Notes: generated by a model not told the origin, from the sequence alone. A stretch of 64,000 nucleotides of DNA from Tildeniella torsiva UHER 1998/13D (GCA_019358835.1 JAHHIH010000016.1:62001-126000); one strand, 5' to 3'. Counted from the first letter of the stretch, positions 24,873 through 34,101 are shown. Numbers and translations: made by a program.

Positions 24873-26900
24873 ATGGAGTATTGGGAATTTCTGCTGCAAA
24901 AGGAGGGTGACCAGAGCTGGTTGCCCCTCGATACCTCCCAGGTAGAAATTTTAGAGGGCCGCTACCGCGTGATGGCCCACACCAGCCATGCCAACACCCC
25001 GGTGCACATTCAAATCGACCAGGTACTGCCCGATCGCGAGCCGGGAGCGCGCCGCAGCCTGCGTCGTCAGGGTCAAATCAATGAAAATGGCCTGATGGTT
25101 GTGATGCCCTTTACCCGTTTGGGCGAGGGAGCTTGGGATATTCAGTGCGCTAGCGCGATCGCCGCAGACGCAGACGCAGATTCAGAAAACGCCCCAGAAA
25201 ACGCTCCAGAAAACGCCAATGCCACCGCCCCTTCGCCCTGGTGCTACGCGGTGCAGCTGCGGGTGGTGGCCCAAGACTCGGCTGACGACGGCGACTGGTT
25301 TGCCGATGACGGCAGCGCTGGCCTCGGGGTGATCGCTGCTCCTCCCCCATCCCTGGGTGACAGAACGCCCGCCCCGGCCCCGGTGATTGATTTACAAACT
25401 GCCGCCGCTGCCATAGATGCGTTTCAAATCGAACTCGCCAATGGCCTGGCCGAGGACATCTTGCCCTACAGGTTAACCCTGCCCCACACGGCGCTTCTTG
25501 GCAGCGCTGGGGAAAGCCTAGGGCTCGTGGCAACGGTGACGGGCCGTACCGACGGTGAGCCATGCCCGCCCCTAACCTTGGTAGTGCGCCTATCGGATCC
25601 TCAAACGTCGGCGACTGTGGCCATGGCTCCGGTGCCGCTGGCGGTGGCGACGCTGCCCAGCACCATGACGCTGACGGTGACCATCCCCATGCAGCTGTCA
25701 ACCCGGCTGCTGCTGGGGGAGGTGGGTCTATTTGTGGGGGCTGAGGTGATGGCCCTGCAGCGATTTACGGTGACGGTGGATGTGGCCTCGCTGTTTGATG
25801 CGATCGCCAACCAGGCCGAGGCTGACACTGATCTGGTTGTTTTTCCCGTCGATGATCCAGAGGAGGGCGCTGACTCTCCCCCGCGCCCCGCCCCCGATAT
25901 CAAAGCCTGGGATATGGCAAACCGCGCGGCTCCTCCCCGGGAGATGCCCATTCTCACCCTGCCTCGCAACAGCCCTGAGCTGCCGCCCAAAATTTACTAT
26001 CCCTCTCCCCACGAGGCGGCGGCTCACCAGCCGTCGCTGCCCCCAGTAGGTCGTCCTCGCCCTGTTCCACTGTCTCCTGACGAAGGCAGCCCTGCTAACT
26101 CTGCTACCCCCACTTCGCCCAGCCCTGAGCCAGTGCGAGGGCTTAGCTTGCCCCCCCTTGCTCCTTCCCCCAAGGCCGACGACCCGATCGCGATTCTGTC
26201 CGGGCAGTCTCCCACCAGCGGTAGCCGTCAACCCCGCGACTCGGCCCCCCAGCTCATTTCCCACGAGGCCATGGGGTTTAAAGACCTCAAGCTCCAAGAC
26301 CGCTTTTGGAGTCGGCTCAATGAGCTGGCCGTCAATCTCCAGCAGGAGGCGATCGACCAGCGCAGCGAGATCGCGGTTCCCCCTGCCCCCGTCGAGGCAG
26401 ACCCGGTTGATCTGCCGCCACCCTTTGTCCCCTTTGCGGGAGAGGTGGTGATCTATGAGGATGAAGACCCTACGCTGCAAGCTTTAGCAACCGCCTCAGC
26501 GGTGCTTGCCCCGGAGGGCGAGGAGCCGTCTGAAGTGGTGACTCCGCCTATGCCCAGCCTAGAGCTGCCGGAGGGCGATCTCACCGCTGGTGGGCCGGTG
26601 GTCGTGACCCTGCGGGTGCCCTTTCACCCTAACCGCTTGTACCTCAAAGTGTGGATTACTGACCCCCAAACCCGCACCCTGGCCGACGAACCTCGCCAGG
26701 TGCTCAACCTGTTGCCCAATGGCCAGGGGCAGCTTGAGGGCAGTCTACAGCTAACGGCTCCCTTAGGCTGTCTAGAGGCCTGGTTTGAGGCAATTTCGGT
26801 AGACATGGTCACTCAGCAAGAGAGCTATAAAGCCTCGGTTAGCCGCGCGATCGCCCCCCCAGGGCTACCCTCAACCTCCCTAGACGAGTTTGAGCTTTAG
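24873..26900 (+). CDS. Large protein of unknown function with a central disordered region
   Basis: A 675-residue protein not assigned to a family. The N-terminus (EYWEFLLQKEGDQSWLPLDT, then EGRYRVMAHTSHANTPV) looks like a compact beta domain of about 130 residues. Residues about 185-310 form a second beta-rich part, and about 585-655 a third (VVVTLRVPFHPNRLYLKVWI). They are joined by Pro-rich linkers at about 330-460. A three-copy 12-bp repeat encodes ENAPENAPENAN (about 104-115). There is no signal peptide or membrane helix. Similar beta-linker proteins occur in cyanobacteria without known function. Confidence 0.75.
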   Translation: MEYWEFLLQKEGDQSWLPLDTSQVEILEGRYRVMAHTSHANTPVHIQIDQVLPDREPGARRSLRRQGQINENGLMVVMPFTRLGEGAWDIQCASAIAADADADSENAPENAPENANATAPSPWCYAVQLRVVAQDSADDGDWFADDGSAGLGVIAAPPPSLGDRTPAPAPVIDLQTAAAAIDAFQIELANGLAEDILPYRLTLPHTALLGSAGESLGLVATVTGRTDGEPCPPLTLVVRLSDPQTSATVAMAPVPLAVATLPSTMTLTVTIPMQLSTRLLLGEVGLFVGAEVMALQRFTVTVDVASLFDAIANQAEADTDLVVFPVDDPEEGADSPPRPAPDIKAWDMANRAAPPREMPILTLPRNSPELPPKIYYPSPHEAAAHQPSLPPVGRPRPVPLSPDEGSPANSATPTSPSPEPVRGLSLPPLAPSPKADDPIAILSGQSPTSGSRQPRDSAPQLISHEAMGFKDLKLQDRFWSRLNELAVNLQQEAIDQRSEIAVPPAPVEADPVDLPPPFVPFAGEVVIYEDEDPTLQALATASAVLAPEGEEPSEVVTPPMPSLELPEGDLTAGGPVVVTLRVPFHPNRLYLKVWITDPQTRTLADEPRQVLNLLPNGQGQLEGSLQLTAPLGCLEAWFEAISVDMVTQQESYKASVSRAIAPPGLPSTSLDEFEL

Positions 26901-27316
26901 CAAGACCTTGCCGTGGGCTAAGGAGCCTGGGGCTAAGGAATAGGGCAGAGCGTTGAGGGTGAGGTTTTGCAACGAATCCTAAGCAATTCCTACAAAAAGT
27001 AGGGTTGTCTATCGGGGATGCCCCTACAATAATGGCGGCTTTTCTAAGCTAGAACGGTGAATTAGGTTGCTGGCCTGGTTTGTCTTGATTGAGCTTAGGA
27101 CAGTTCGGTCGTGCCCCATGGCTATGGTTGGTTTAGGTCTGGCAAACCAGTTTTTTTAGGGCTGGACAAATTGAACCCGGTATCTGATATTGGGCCGCTA
27201 TCTTGACTCTCAGACGGTCTGATAAGTGGTTGAGGTCAAAGGTTTGCCCCCGGTTGCCAGGGCTAAGGTAGAGAAACTATCCCCACATCACAAATCGCTA
27301 TCTAGGACGGGTGACA
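26901..27316. other. Non-coding 410-bp region upstream of the SLH gene
   Basis: No convincing ORF. GTAGGG and CCCTAC arms (about 27001-27027) flank a GGGGATGCCCC core, followed by TACAATAAT, a possible -10 box. A hairpin TGGTTT / AAACCA followed by seven Ts (27129-27160) could end a short RNA starting near 27035. The remainder is the SLH gene leader, with AGGA 9 nt before ATG 27317. Confidence 0.35.
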
Positions 27317-28660
27317 ATGAATCCTATGTCAATGCTGAAAGCGGCTGCGCTGACCGCCGCTACCCTCGGGGTGCTGGGCGGAGCGGGGCAGGCCGTTGCC
27401 CCCAACCCAACCTCAGCCCAGCCCATGGTGCGTGAGACGGGTACGCTGCTGGCCCAGACCTTTGGCAATATCGCCGTCAATGAGGCCAGCCTTTTGGTGG
27501 TTTCGGTACCCGGTAGCACGTCTCAACCCCACAAGCTCTACATTGTTGAGCAGGTGCAGGCCAGCCCCGCCTGCTGGAGCATTGCGAACCCCGGTGCTGA
27601 GCCGACTCAAGTTAACGCTCTGTGGAATTCCTTCGACTTTACCGGCGTGTGCCGCCTACAGCGCGACAGCAACGGCTATGCGATTCGCCTCAACGGCCAA
27701 GACCTGGCTGGGGCGCGGTTTGAAATCAACCAGCGCGACGGCGATCTGCTGCTCCAGTTTGCGCCCAGCACAATTTCGCGCGATCGCATCACCATTGGCC
27801 GAGGCAACGGCATCAGCCCCACCGGTTTTACCCAAATTGACCTCAACCCCGGCTGGTCGCTGACCAAGCGCACCTTTAACGGGGCGATCGTCAGCTCGCA
27901 CCTGGTCTACTTCACCAACGACCTGACCCTGGCCCAGCTTCAAAGTGGTCAGACCGGCGGTGGGACGCCGCCCGTGACACCACCCGTGACGCCGCCTGCC
28001 CTGGCCTTCAACGATATTCGGGGTAACCGCTATGCCGCCGAGATTACCCGTGCGTCCAGTCTCGGGGTAATCTCCGGATTCCCTGAAGACGGCACCTTCC
28101 GACCCACCGCGCCGCTGACCCGCGAGCAGGCGGTCTCCGTAATGATGGAAACCGCCAAAAAAGTACTGCCGACCTCGGCGCTGGCCAACCTGCCCCAGTC
28201 GGTTTTCAACGCTCCCTTTGCTGACGTCGCCGCCAACCGCTGGAGCGCGGTTAAAATTCAGCAGGCTAAGCAGTTGGGCATCGTGACAGGGGACGCAGGC
28301 ACCAGCAACTTCCGACCGACCGACAATGTCTCTCGGGCTGAGCTGATGGCGATGACCTACAAGCTGGCCCTGGTGCGAGCTAACGCGGGCGCGGGCGACA
28401 CCACCAGCACCAGCCCAGTGCCTGGCATTGAGCAGACCACTGGAGGGATCATTCCCAACATCGGCAACCCGCCCACCTTCACCGACATTAGCGGTCACTG
28501 GGGCGAGGCCACGATTAAGCAGATGGCGGCCTTCTGCGCGATCGCAACCCCCCTCAACGAAACCGGCACCAGCTTTGCACCCAACACTAACGCGCTGCGC
28601 GACTACACCGCTGCGGTAGCTGTACGGGCCATTGACTGTCCCGCCGCGCGGCCCCAGTAA
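27317..28660 (+). CDS. DUF3747 and SLH-domain cell-surface protein
   Basis: A 447-residue exported protein. A signal peptide (LKAAALTAATLGVLGGAGQA) is followed by a DUF3747-like domain at about 45-205 (FGNIAVNEASLLVVSVPGS, then LYIVEQVQASPACWSI). A linker of PPVTPP repeats leads to three SLH units at about 230-275 (FNDIRGNRYAAEITRASSLG), 300-350 and 385-440 (FTDISGHWGEATIKQMAAF). SLH domains anchor proteins to the cell wall or outer membrane. GTG 27311 is an alternative start. A terminator follows. Confidence 0.9.
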   Translation: MNPMSMLKAAALTAATLGVLGGAGQAVAPNPTSAQPMVRETGTLLAQTFGNIAVNEASLLVVSVPGSTSQPHKLYIVEQVQASPACWSIANPGAEPTQVNALWNSFDFTGVCRLQRDSNGYAIRLNGQDLAGARFEINQRDGDLLLQFAPSTISRDRITIGRGNGISPTGFTQIDLNPGWSLTKRTFNGAIVSSHLVYFTNDLTLAQLQSGQTGGGTPPVTPPVTPPALAFNDIRGNRYAAEITRASSLGVISGFPEDGTFRPTAPLTREQAVSVMMETAKKVLPTSALANLPQSVFNAPFADVAANRWSAVKIQQAKQLGIVTGDAGTSNFRPTDNVSRAELMAMTYKLALVRANAGAGDTTSTSPVPGIEQTTGGIIPNIGNPPTFTDISGHWGEATIKQMAAFCAIATPLNETGTSFAPNTNALRDYTAAVAVRAIDCPAARPQ

Positions 28661-28691
28661 GGCTGCAAGGCCACAGCTAAGCACCACTCTA

Positions 28692-28723
28692 GGGTGAGTT
28701 CCACACGGAACTCACCCTTTTTT
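28692..28723 (+). terminator. Rho-independent terminator after the SLH gene
   Basis: GGGTGAGTTCC (28692-28702) pairs with GGAACTCACCC (28707-28717) around ACAC, then six Ts. It also covers the end of the convergent methyltransferase gene. Confidence 0.92.
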
Positions 28724-28732
28724 ACGGTCTGG

Positions 28733-29593
28733 CTATCGCACCGCGCACAGCAGCCCATAGCGGATTAGACCGCTGTACAGACCCTGGCGCATTGGTGCCA
28801 GGGCTAGCGCGCCCTGAAGGGTGCCAGGGCCTGCCTGAAGCAATCCCGCCAGGCCCTCAAGGCTTAGAGCCGAGGCAATCACCTCATCCCAAAAGGGGGC
28901 CACCGCCAGCGACCAGTCGGCCGCTTTGAGCTGGCTAAAGCCGCAGTTTTGTGCGATCGCCTCATAGTCCGGCAGAGAAATCACGTAGGGCAGGCCGTAG
29001 ACGCGGTAGATCCAGTCGAGCTGCCGCTGCTCGAGCCAGGTCAACGGCCCCCCCAGCGAATCGGTAGGGCGATGGCACCAGGTGGCCATCAGCAGTTTGC
29101 CCCCTGGCTTTAGCACCCGATAGCACTCCTGCAAAAAGGCCACCTTGTCGGGCATGTGCTCCCCACTCTCCATCGACCACACCAGGTCAAAGCTGTGGTC
29201 TGCAAACGGGGTATTTAAAGCATCCGCTACCTGAAACGTGGCACAGGGCGCGACATCACCCCCCAGATTGGCCGCTATAGCTCGCTCTGTGGCCCGCTGG
29301 GCCTGCACTGGGCTGAGGGTAATACCCATAACCCTGCCCCCAAACCGGGTGGCCAGCTCAAGGGAACTGCCGCCAATGCCGCAGCCGCAGTCGAGAATGT
29401 CCTCCGCCTGGCTGACCTCTGCCCAGGTCAAACACTCGTCAATCAGGTCAATCTGGGCCTGGCGACGGTCTTTGCGCTGGCGACCATCGGCCCCGTAGTA
29501 GCCGTGGTGCATGTGCTCACCCCAAATCTGCTCCCACAGCCCAGAGGAGTCGTCGTAGAAGGTCTGAATCTTTTTGTACAGAACATTGGTCAT
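28733..29593 (-). CDS. Tocopherol-type SAM methyltransferase (gamma-tocopherol methyltransferase-like)
   Basis: A 286-residue class I methyltransferase. SAM motif I is ILDCGCGIGGSSLELA (about residues 65-80) and motif post-I includes VMGITLSPVQAQRA. The N-terminus IQTFYDDSSGLWEQIWGEHM followed by HHGYYG is typical of cyanobacterial gamma-tocopherol and related quinone methyltransferases. SFDLVWSMESGEHMPDK matches as well. Vitamin E or another prenylquinone is the likely substrate. No transit peptide or membrane anchor is present, which argues against the membrane-bound MPBQ enzyme. Confidence 0.85.
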   Translation of the reverse strand: MTNVLYKKIQTFYDDSSGLWEQIWGEHMHHGYYGADGRQRKDRRQAQIDLIDECLTWAEVSQAEDILDCGCGIGGSSLELATRFGGRVMGITLSPVQAQRATERAIAANLGGDVAPCATFQVADALNTPFADHSFDLVWSMESGEHMPDKVAFLQECYRVLKPGGKLLMATWCHRPTDSLGGPLTWLEQRQLDWIYRVYGLPYVISLPDYEAIAQNCGFSQLKAADWSLAVAPFWDEVIASALSLEGLAGLLQAGPGTLQGALALAPMRQGLYSGLIRYGLLCAVR

Positions 29594-29648
29594 GACAACT
29601 CGACACCTAGAGAACAGCGCGGCCTAGCCGGTTAAATCTTGCGGCATA

Positions 29649-31061
29649 GTGGTCGAGAGCGTCAACTCATGGAAATATAGGGTTGCCTCTCTAATCCGTA
29701 TTTCGCGGAATGCTCAGCCTATGCAAATGACGGTTCCGCGCACCATATGCCTCGGCTTTTTAGTGTTAATCACTGTGGGCACCCTGCTCTTGACGCTGCC
29801 CATATCGACCACTAACCAAGGCTGGGGTGATCCTCTAGTGGCTCTGTTTACGTCCACCTCTGCCGTCTGCGTAACCGGGCTAGTTGTAGTGGATACGGGT
29901 ACCTACTTCTCCAATTTTGGCGAAGCGACCATTCTGGCGCTGATTCAGGTGGGGGGGCTAGGCTACATGACCGTCAACACCTTCCTGCTGCTGCTGCTGG
30001 GGCGACGGTTGGGGCTGCGAGAACGGCTCGCCATTCAGCAATCCATGGATAACTCGGTGCTGGCGGGTGGTAAGCCTCTAATCCTCTCCATCATTGCCAT
30101 GACGTTGGTCATTGAACTGACAGGCCTGTTTTGTCTGTATCCGATCTTCAGCCGAGATTACGGGCCTGGCTATGGGCTGTGGCTCTCTATGTTCCACAGC
30201 GTCAGCGCTTTCAACAATGCGGGTTTTGGCCTGTTTAAAGACAATATTGTTGGCTATGCGCTCGACCCCTGGGTCAACGCGGTGATCACCGCTCTAGTCA
30301 TCCTGGGTGGCATTGGCTACCAAGTGATTATGGAGTTCCTGGCCTGGCTCCGACATCGCCTGAGCGGCAATCGCTGCCGCAACCCGTTTTCCCTTCACTT
30401 TAAGATTGTTACCAGCACTACCGCTGTGCTTTTGGTACTAGGCACCCTGGCCTTGTTTCTAATCGAGTACCAAAACCCCGACACTTTAGGGCCGGTGGCT
30501 CCTCAGTACAAGCTGTTGATGGCTTGGTTTCAGTCTGTTATTACCCGCACTGCCGGATTTAACAGCATTGACATTGGTGCGATGGGCAACGCCTCACTGT
30601 TCATTATGATTGCCCTCATGTTTGTTGGGGCTAGCCCCGGCAGCACTGGCGGCGGCATTAAAACCACTACCCTTAGCATTTTGCTAGCCTGCACTCGTAT
30701 GGCACTTCAAGGCAAAGAGCAGGTTCTCGTGTTTCGGCGGCAGATTGCTACTACTCGGGTACTGAAGGCGATCGCCGTAGTTGTCGGGTCGGGTCTTGTC
30801 GTCGTCGCAGCTACTGCTTTAGTCTCGCTTACCAATCCAACGGTGAGCTTTATTGATATTCTTTTTGAGGCCGTGTCAGCATTTGCCACAGTCGGGCTTT
30901 CCACCGGCATTACCGCCGACCTGTCTGACGTTGGCAAGTACGTGATTGTTTTCACCATGTACCTAGGTCGGGTTGGCGTACTGCTGTTTATGGCGGCCCT
31001 GCTGGGTGATCCTAAACCGTCTTCTATTCAGTATCCCGAAGAAGAACTGCTGATTGGCTAG
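29649..31061 (+). CDS. ktrB: KtrB/TrkH-family potassium channel subunit
   Basis: Membrane subunit of a K+ (or Na+-dependent K+) uptake system. The 470-residue product has four M1-P-M2 repeats with selectivity-filter regions TSTSAVCVTGLVVVD, SAFNNAGFG, ITRTAGFNSID and SAFATVGLSTGI, each keeping its central glycine. GASPGSTGGGIKTTT is the conserved third-repeat signature. The start is GTG 29649. The cytosolic KtrA gene is not adjacent, as in other cyanobacteria where ktr genes are scattered. Confidence 0.93.
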   Translation: MVESVNSWKYRVASLIRISRNAQPMQMTVPRTICLGFLVLITVGTLLLTLPISTTNQGWGDPLVALFTSTSAVCVTGLVVVDTGTYFSNFGEATILALIQVGGLGYMTVNTFLLLLLGRRLGLRERLAIQQSMDNSVLAGGKPLILSIIAMTLVIELTGLFCLYPIFSRDYGPGYGLWLSMFHSVSAFNNAGFGLFKDNIVGYALDPWVNAVITALVILGGIGYQVIMEFLAWLRHRLSGNRCRNPFSLHFKIVTSTTAVLLVLGTLALFLIEYQNPDTLGPVAPQYKLLMAWFQSVITRTAGFNSIDIGAMGNASLFIMIALMFVGASPGSTGGGIKTTTLSILLACTRMALQGKEQVLVFRRQIATTRVLKAIAVVVGSGLVVVAATALVSLTNPTVSFIDILFEAVSAFATVGLSTGITADLSDVGKYVIVFTMYLGRVGVLLFMAALLGDPKPSSIQYPEEELLIG

Positions 31062-31075
31062 ACCCTAAAGCAGCC

Positions 31076-31276
31076 CTAAGGGTAAACAGCAAAAAGGGGA
31101 GCCGTTGACTCCCCTGGGTTAGTATTTGTTTGATCGGACGGCGATCGCTCGATTAGGTGTTTACGCAAGGTTTGCTGTCGCTTTTGCAGCTGTCGCTGGC
31201 GGGCAGAGCCGCCTCGGCCCTTGTCATTGCGGCCTGGCTTGCGGGGCGACTCCCATCGTTTCAGGTGTTGTGCCAT
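31076..31276 (-). CDS. Small basic protein of unknown function
   Basis: A 66-residue, strongly basic product (MAQHLKRWESPRKPGRNDKG, then SARQRQLQKRQQTLRKHLIE). ATG 31276 has GGAG 6 nt upstream, a good ribosome site. Composition suggests RNA or ribosome binding, but no family is recognised. The last 13 codons cover a rho-independent terminator (31091-31115), which is odd for a real 3' end. The protein may be translated from read-through RNA, or the true gene may once have ended earlier. Confidence 0.6.
   Translation of the reverse strand: MAQHLKRWESPRKPGRNDKGRGGSARQRQLQKRQQTLRKHLIERSPSDQTNTNPGESTAPLFAVYP
31091..31115 (-). terminator. Terminator overlapping the 3' end of the small basic protein ORF
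   Basis: On the minus strand AGGGGAGTCAACGGCTCCCCT forms a 7-bp stem (31095-31101 / 31109-31115) followed by five Us. The ORF stop codon lies 13 nt beyond the U-run. Confidence 0.65.
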
Positions 31277-31477
31277 GGGTAGCTCCATCGATACATCCCT
31301 AATCTAGCGCTCCTAAGATTAGTTGAATACCCAGAAGCCCGATATCTGAGGTAGGGAAAAACCACCCTGGGAATTGCCGCACCCATTTGGGACTTTGGCC
31401 GCAGGGGACTAATAGACTGGGCCTGCCTCTCTACATAGGGTATTGATTGAGAGGAATCGAGAGGACATAGGCTAAAC

Positions 31478-31507
31478 GAAAAAGCTCCCCGTGAACCACG
31501 GGGAGCT
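31478..31507 (-). terminator. Rho-independent terminator after rplL
   Basis: AGCTCCCCGTG (31483-31493) pairs with CACGGGGAGCT (31497-31507) in an 11-bp perfect stem with a 3-nt loop. The A-tract at 31478-31483 gives the U-run on the minus strand. It ends the rplK-rplL operon. Confidence 0.92.
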
Positions 31508-31542
31508 GCCAAACATCTTAGCCCTGGGGGGAAAGCGTGAGG

Positions 31543-31941
31543 TTACTTGATAGCTACCTTGCCGCCCGCTTCTTCGAGCTGCTTCTTGGCATCTTCAGCG
31601 TCGTCCTTGGTGGTAGCTTCCTTAACGGCCTTAGGAGCGGCTTCCACCAGTTCCTTGGCTTCCTTCAGACCTAGACCGGTCAGGCTGCGCACAACCTTAA
31701 GAACGGCGATCTTCTTGTCGGCGGGCACTTCTTCGAGCACGACGTCAAATTCGGTCTTCTCTTCTTCGGGCTCGGCAGCAGCGGCAGGAGCTGCACCGGG
31801 AGCCATCATCATCATGCCGCCGCCAGCGGAGGCAGAGGCGTCAACACCAAAGGCTTCCTCAATTTGCTTGACCAGTTCAGAGGCCTCTAGCAGAGAGAGG
31901 GTCTTTAGCTGTTCGAGAATTTCATCAGTTTTAGCAGACAT
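31543..31941 (-). CDS. rplL: 50S ribosomal protein L7/L12 (bL12)
   Basis: Multimeric stalk protein that recruits translational GTPases. The 132-residue product has the N-terminal dimerisation helix region ([20 protein letters not shown]), a flexible Ala/Pro/Met hinge (about 38-60), and the conserved C-terminal domain ([20 protein letters not shown], then [19 protein letters not shown]). The insert [13 protein letters not shown] is typical of cyanobacteria. It is last in the operon, before a strong terminator. Confidence 0.98.
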   Translation of the reverse strand: MSAKTDEILEQLKTLSLLEASELVKQIEEAFGVDASASAGGGMMMMAPGAAPAAAAEPEEEKTEFDVVLEEVPADKKIAVLKVVRSLTGLGLKEAKELVEAAPKAVKEATTKDDAEDAKKQLEEAGGKVAIK

Positions 31942-32018
31942 AGTTACCGGTTAACTCCTGGTTGAAAACAATTAAACAGAGAAAAATCTAGGCACAGGCA
32001 AAATCGTTGCAGATGGGC

Positions 32019-32579
32019 CTAGGCCGCATCTTTTTCGGAGACTGCCTTGAGAGCACGGGCCAGAGAAGCAGGTACCTCTTTGACACCCACCGCCAACTTG
32101 GTTGGCACGGCGTTGACGCCCACCGCCAGACGGGTCGGCATCGCCTTGATGGCCCCGGCCAGACGAGCCATAAGCTCTTCCTTGGTGGGGAGTTCGGTGA
32201 TGGCCTTGATCTGGTCTTCGTTCAGAGCCTGGCCTTCCATGACACCGCCCCGCAGGGTAGTTTTTTTGGTGTCTTTTTGGAACGCCTGGTACTCCTTAAT
32301 GGCCCCGCCAAAGTCTTCTTTAACCAGCACAAAGGCTGAAGAATCTTTGAGAAACTCAGTGATCGGCTGCCAGGTTTCGTTGCCGTCCACGGCGATCCGC
32401 ATCAGCGTGTTCTTGGCAATCTTGCACTCGGCACCCTTGGGTCGCAGCCGGTTGCGCAGGTCGCTAATTTCGGATACCGTCAGACCTTTGTAATCGATCA
32501 CAAAGGCTAGCTGGGCATCGTTTAGCAGCGCCTGAATTTCGGCTACCAGCTCTTTCTTATTCGCTAGGGTTCTCCCCAT
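32019..32579 (-). CDS. rplJ: 50S ribosomal protein L10 (uL10) with a repeated C-terminal tail
   Basis: Base of the L7/L12 stalk. The 186-residue product starts MGRTLANKKELVAEIQALL. Its last 45 residues hold three 11-residue units: KAMPTRLAVGV, NAVPTKLAVGV and KEVPASLARAL. In L10 this tail carries L12 dimers, and cyanobacterial L10 is often extended this way. AAAAGGAGGTGAG precedes the ATG by 8 nt. An L10-leader RNA with an attenuator lies upstream. Confidence 0.97.
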   Translation of the reverse strand: MGRTLANKKELVAEIQALLNDAQLAFVIDYKGLTVSEISDLRNRLRPKGAECKIAKNTLMRIAVDGNETWQPITEFLKDSSAFVLVKEDFGGAIKEYQAFQKDTKKTTLRGGVMEGQALNEDQIKAITELPTKEELMARLAGAIKAMPTRLAVGVNAVPTKLAVGVKEVPASLARALKAVSEKDAA

Positions 32580-32661
32580 ATCGATCTCACCTCCTTTTAG
32601 TTGGGGATTGGGACTTAGTTACCCGATCCAGGTTTGGGCTACGCCCTTGACTAAACTGAAC

Positions 32662-32815
32662 CTAAAAAACAAAACCCCGACAGCCATGCCGGGGTAGACC
32701 AACAACCAGGAGTGCTCAGCCGGGGCAAGAGCACCATAGTCATCCATGTCAACCTCGGCAGGGTTTATGCAGCACTGAGCGGCTACCTGCTGTCTCTGGT
32801 CGTCTATGAAGTTGT
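32662..32815 (-). ncRNA. Ribosomal protein L10 leader with attenuator hairpin
   Basis: The minus strand between rplA and rplJ carries the L10-leader pattern: a CAGAGACAGCAGGTAGC segment, then CTGCCGAGGT in an unpaired region, and downstream CCCCG (32690-32694) pairing with CGGGG (32675-32679), followed by TTTTGTTTTTT. The L10-L12 complex binds such leaders and shuts off its own synthesis. The U-rich run after the last stem fits a terminator or attenuator. Confidence 0.7.
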
Positions 32816-32859
32816 AGGGGTTGTGTCAGTGGGCGTAACTCCTGGTTGGGTAAAACTTG

Positions 32860-33579
32860 TTAGGCCGAGACCGCATCGGCCAGTTTAAAGTCGCGCAGGG
32901 CATTCACATCGAGGCGAATAGATGGCCCCATGGTGGGGGCGATCGCTACGGTTCTCCAGTAGCGGCCCTTAGCTCCAGACGGGCGGTTGCGATCAACACA
33001 CTCTTGCAGCGCTTTAAGGTTAACCAACAAATCTTCAGCGCTGAAGTCGGCCTTGCCAAAGATAACATGGACAATGCCCGTTTTGTCGGCGCGAAACTCT
33101 AACTTACCCGCTTTAAACTCGTCAATCGCCTTGGACAGGTCAAAGGTTACCGTGCCACCCTTAGGGGAGGGCATCAGGCCACGGGGGCCAAGCTGACGAC
33201 CGAGCTTGGCTACCTGAGGCATCACGTCGGGGGTAGCAATCAGAACATCAAAGTCCATCATGCCCTTCTGAATTTCGTCAATGAGTTCTTCAGAACCTGC
33301 CAAGTCAGCTCCAGCGGCGGTGGCTTCGGCCACTTTTTCACCCTTAGCGATGACGGCGACCCGAATGGTTTGGCCGGTGCCCTTGGGCAAAATGACCGTA
33401 GTACGCAGCTGCTGGTCGGTGTATTTGGGGTCAATACCCAGGCGAATGTGGGCCTCGGCTGATTCAACAAACTTGGCGGTCGCGATCTCTTTAAGCAGTT
33501 GCAGAGCCTCCAGGGGCTCGTAAAGCCGGTCTTCTACTTTAGCCTGAGCATCGCGCAGGCGCTTAGATACTTTAACCAT
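32860..33579 (-). CDS. rplA: 50S ribosomal protein L1 (uL1)
   Basis: Binds 23S rRNA at the L1 stalk and, as free protein, often represses its own operon. The 239-residue product contains [20 protein letters not shown], then [20 protein letters not shown], ending with the SIRLDVNAL motif. AGGAG lies 6 nt before ATG 33579. It follows rplK after 93 bp. Confidence 0.98.
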   Translation of the reverse strand: MVKVSKRLRDAQAKVEDRLYEPLEALQLLKEIATAKFVESAEAHIRLGIDPKYTDQQLRTTVILPKGTGQTIRVAVIAKGEKVAEATAAGADLAGSEELIDEIQKGMMDFDVLIATPDVMPQVAKLGRQLGPRGLMPSPKGGTVTFDLSKAIDEFKAGKLEFRADKTGIVHVIFGKADFSAEDLLVNLKALQECVDRNRPSGAKGRYWRTVAIAPTMGPSIRLDVNALRDFKLADAVSA

Positions 33580-33672
33580 GGTGATCTCCTTGGGGTCAAA
33601 CGAAGCAACGCCTCTTCCCCGTAGCGTGGATAAGTGAAATTTAGATGACAGCGAACGATCTAGGGCAACGGC

Positions 33673-34098
33673 CTAGTTAGAAACGGTCACGCCCATGTTG
33701 CGGGCAGTACCCTCAACAATATTCATGGCCGCCTCAATGTCGTTGGCGTTGAGGTCAGGCATTTTGGTCTCGGCAATCTCTTTCAGCTGAGCCCGGGTGA
33801 TGGAACCCACTTTTTTAGTGCGGGGCTCGCCCGAACCGCGCTCGATACCAGCCGCCTTTTTAATTAATACCGAGGCCGGTGGCGTTTTGAGAATAAAGGT
33901 AAAGCTACGGTCTTCAAAAACCGAGATTTCAACCGGTATCACCAGACCCACTTTCTCCTGAGTACGGGCGTTGTACTCTTTGCAGAAGGCCATGATGTTA
34001 ACTCCGTGCTGACCCAGTGCTGGGCCGACAGGAGGAGCTGGGTTGGCCTTTCCAGCGGGAAGTGCCAGCTTGATCAGCGCTACAACTTTCTTAGCCAT
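33673..34098 (-). CDS. rplK: 50S ribosomal protein L11 (uL11)
   Basis: Binds the GTPase-associated region of 23S rRNA. The 141-residue product starts [20 protein letters not shown] and contains [20 protein letters not shown], the proline switch. The C-terminal RNA-binding domain includes [20 protein letters not shown]. It lies 3 bp after nusG, and both are co-transcribed with secE. Confidence 0.98.
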   Translation of the reverse strand: MAKKVVALIKLALPAGKANPAPPVGPALGQHGVNIMAFCKEYNARTQEKVGLVIPVEISVFEDRSFTFILKTPPASVLIKKAAGIERGSGEPRTKKVGSITRAQLKEIAETKMPDLNANDIEAAMNIVEGTARNMGVTVSN

Positions 34099-34101
34099 TA
34101 A

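Noticed and set aside
25728..26480. 250-codon minus-strand frame inside the 675-residue gene
   Set aside because: Shadow of a high-GC coding frame; the sense strand has continuous, domain-like sequence.
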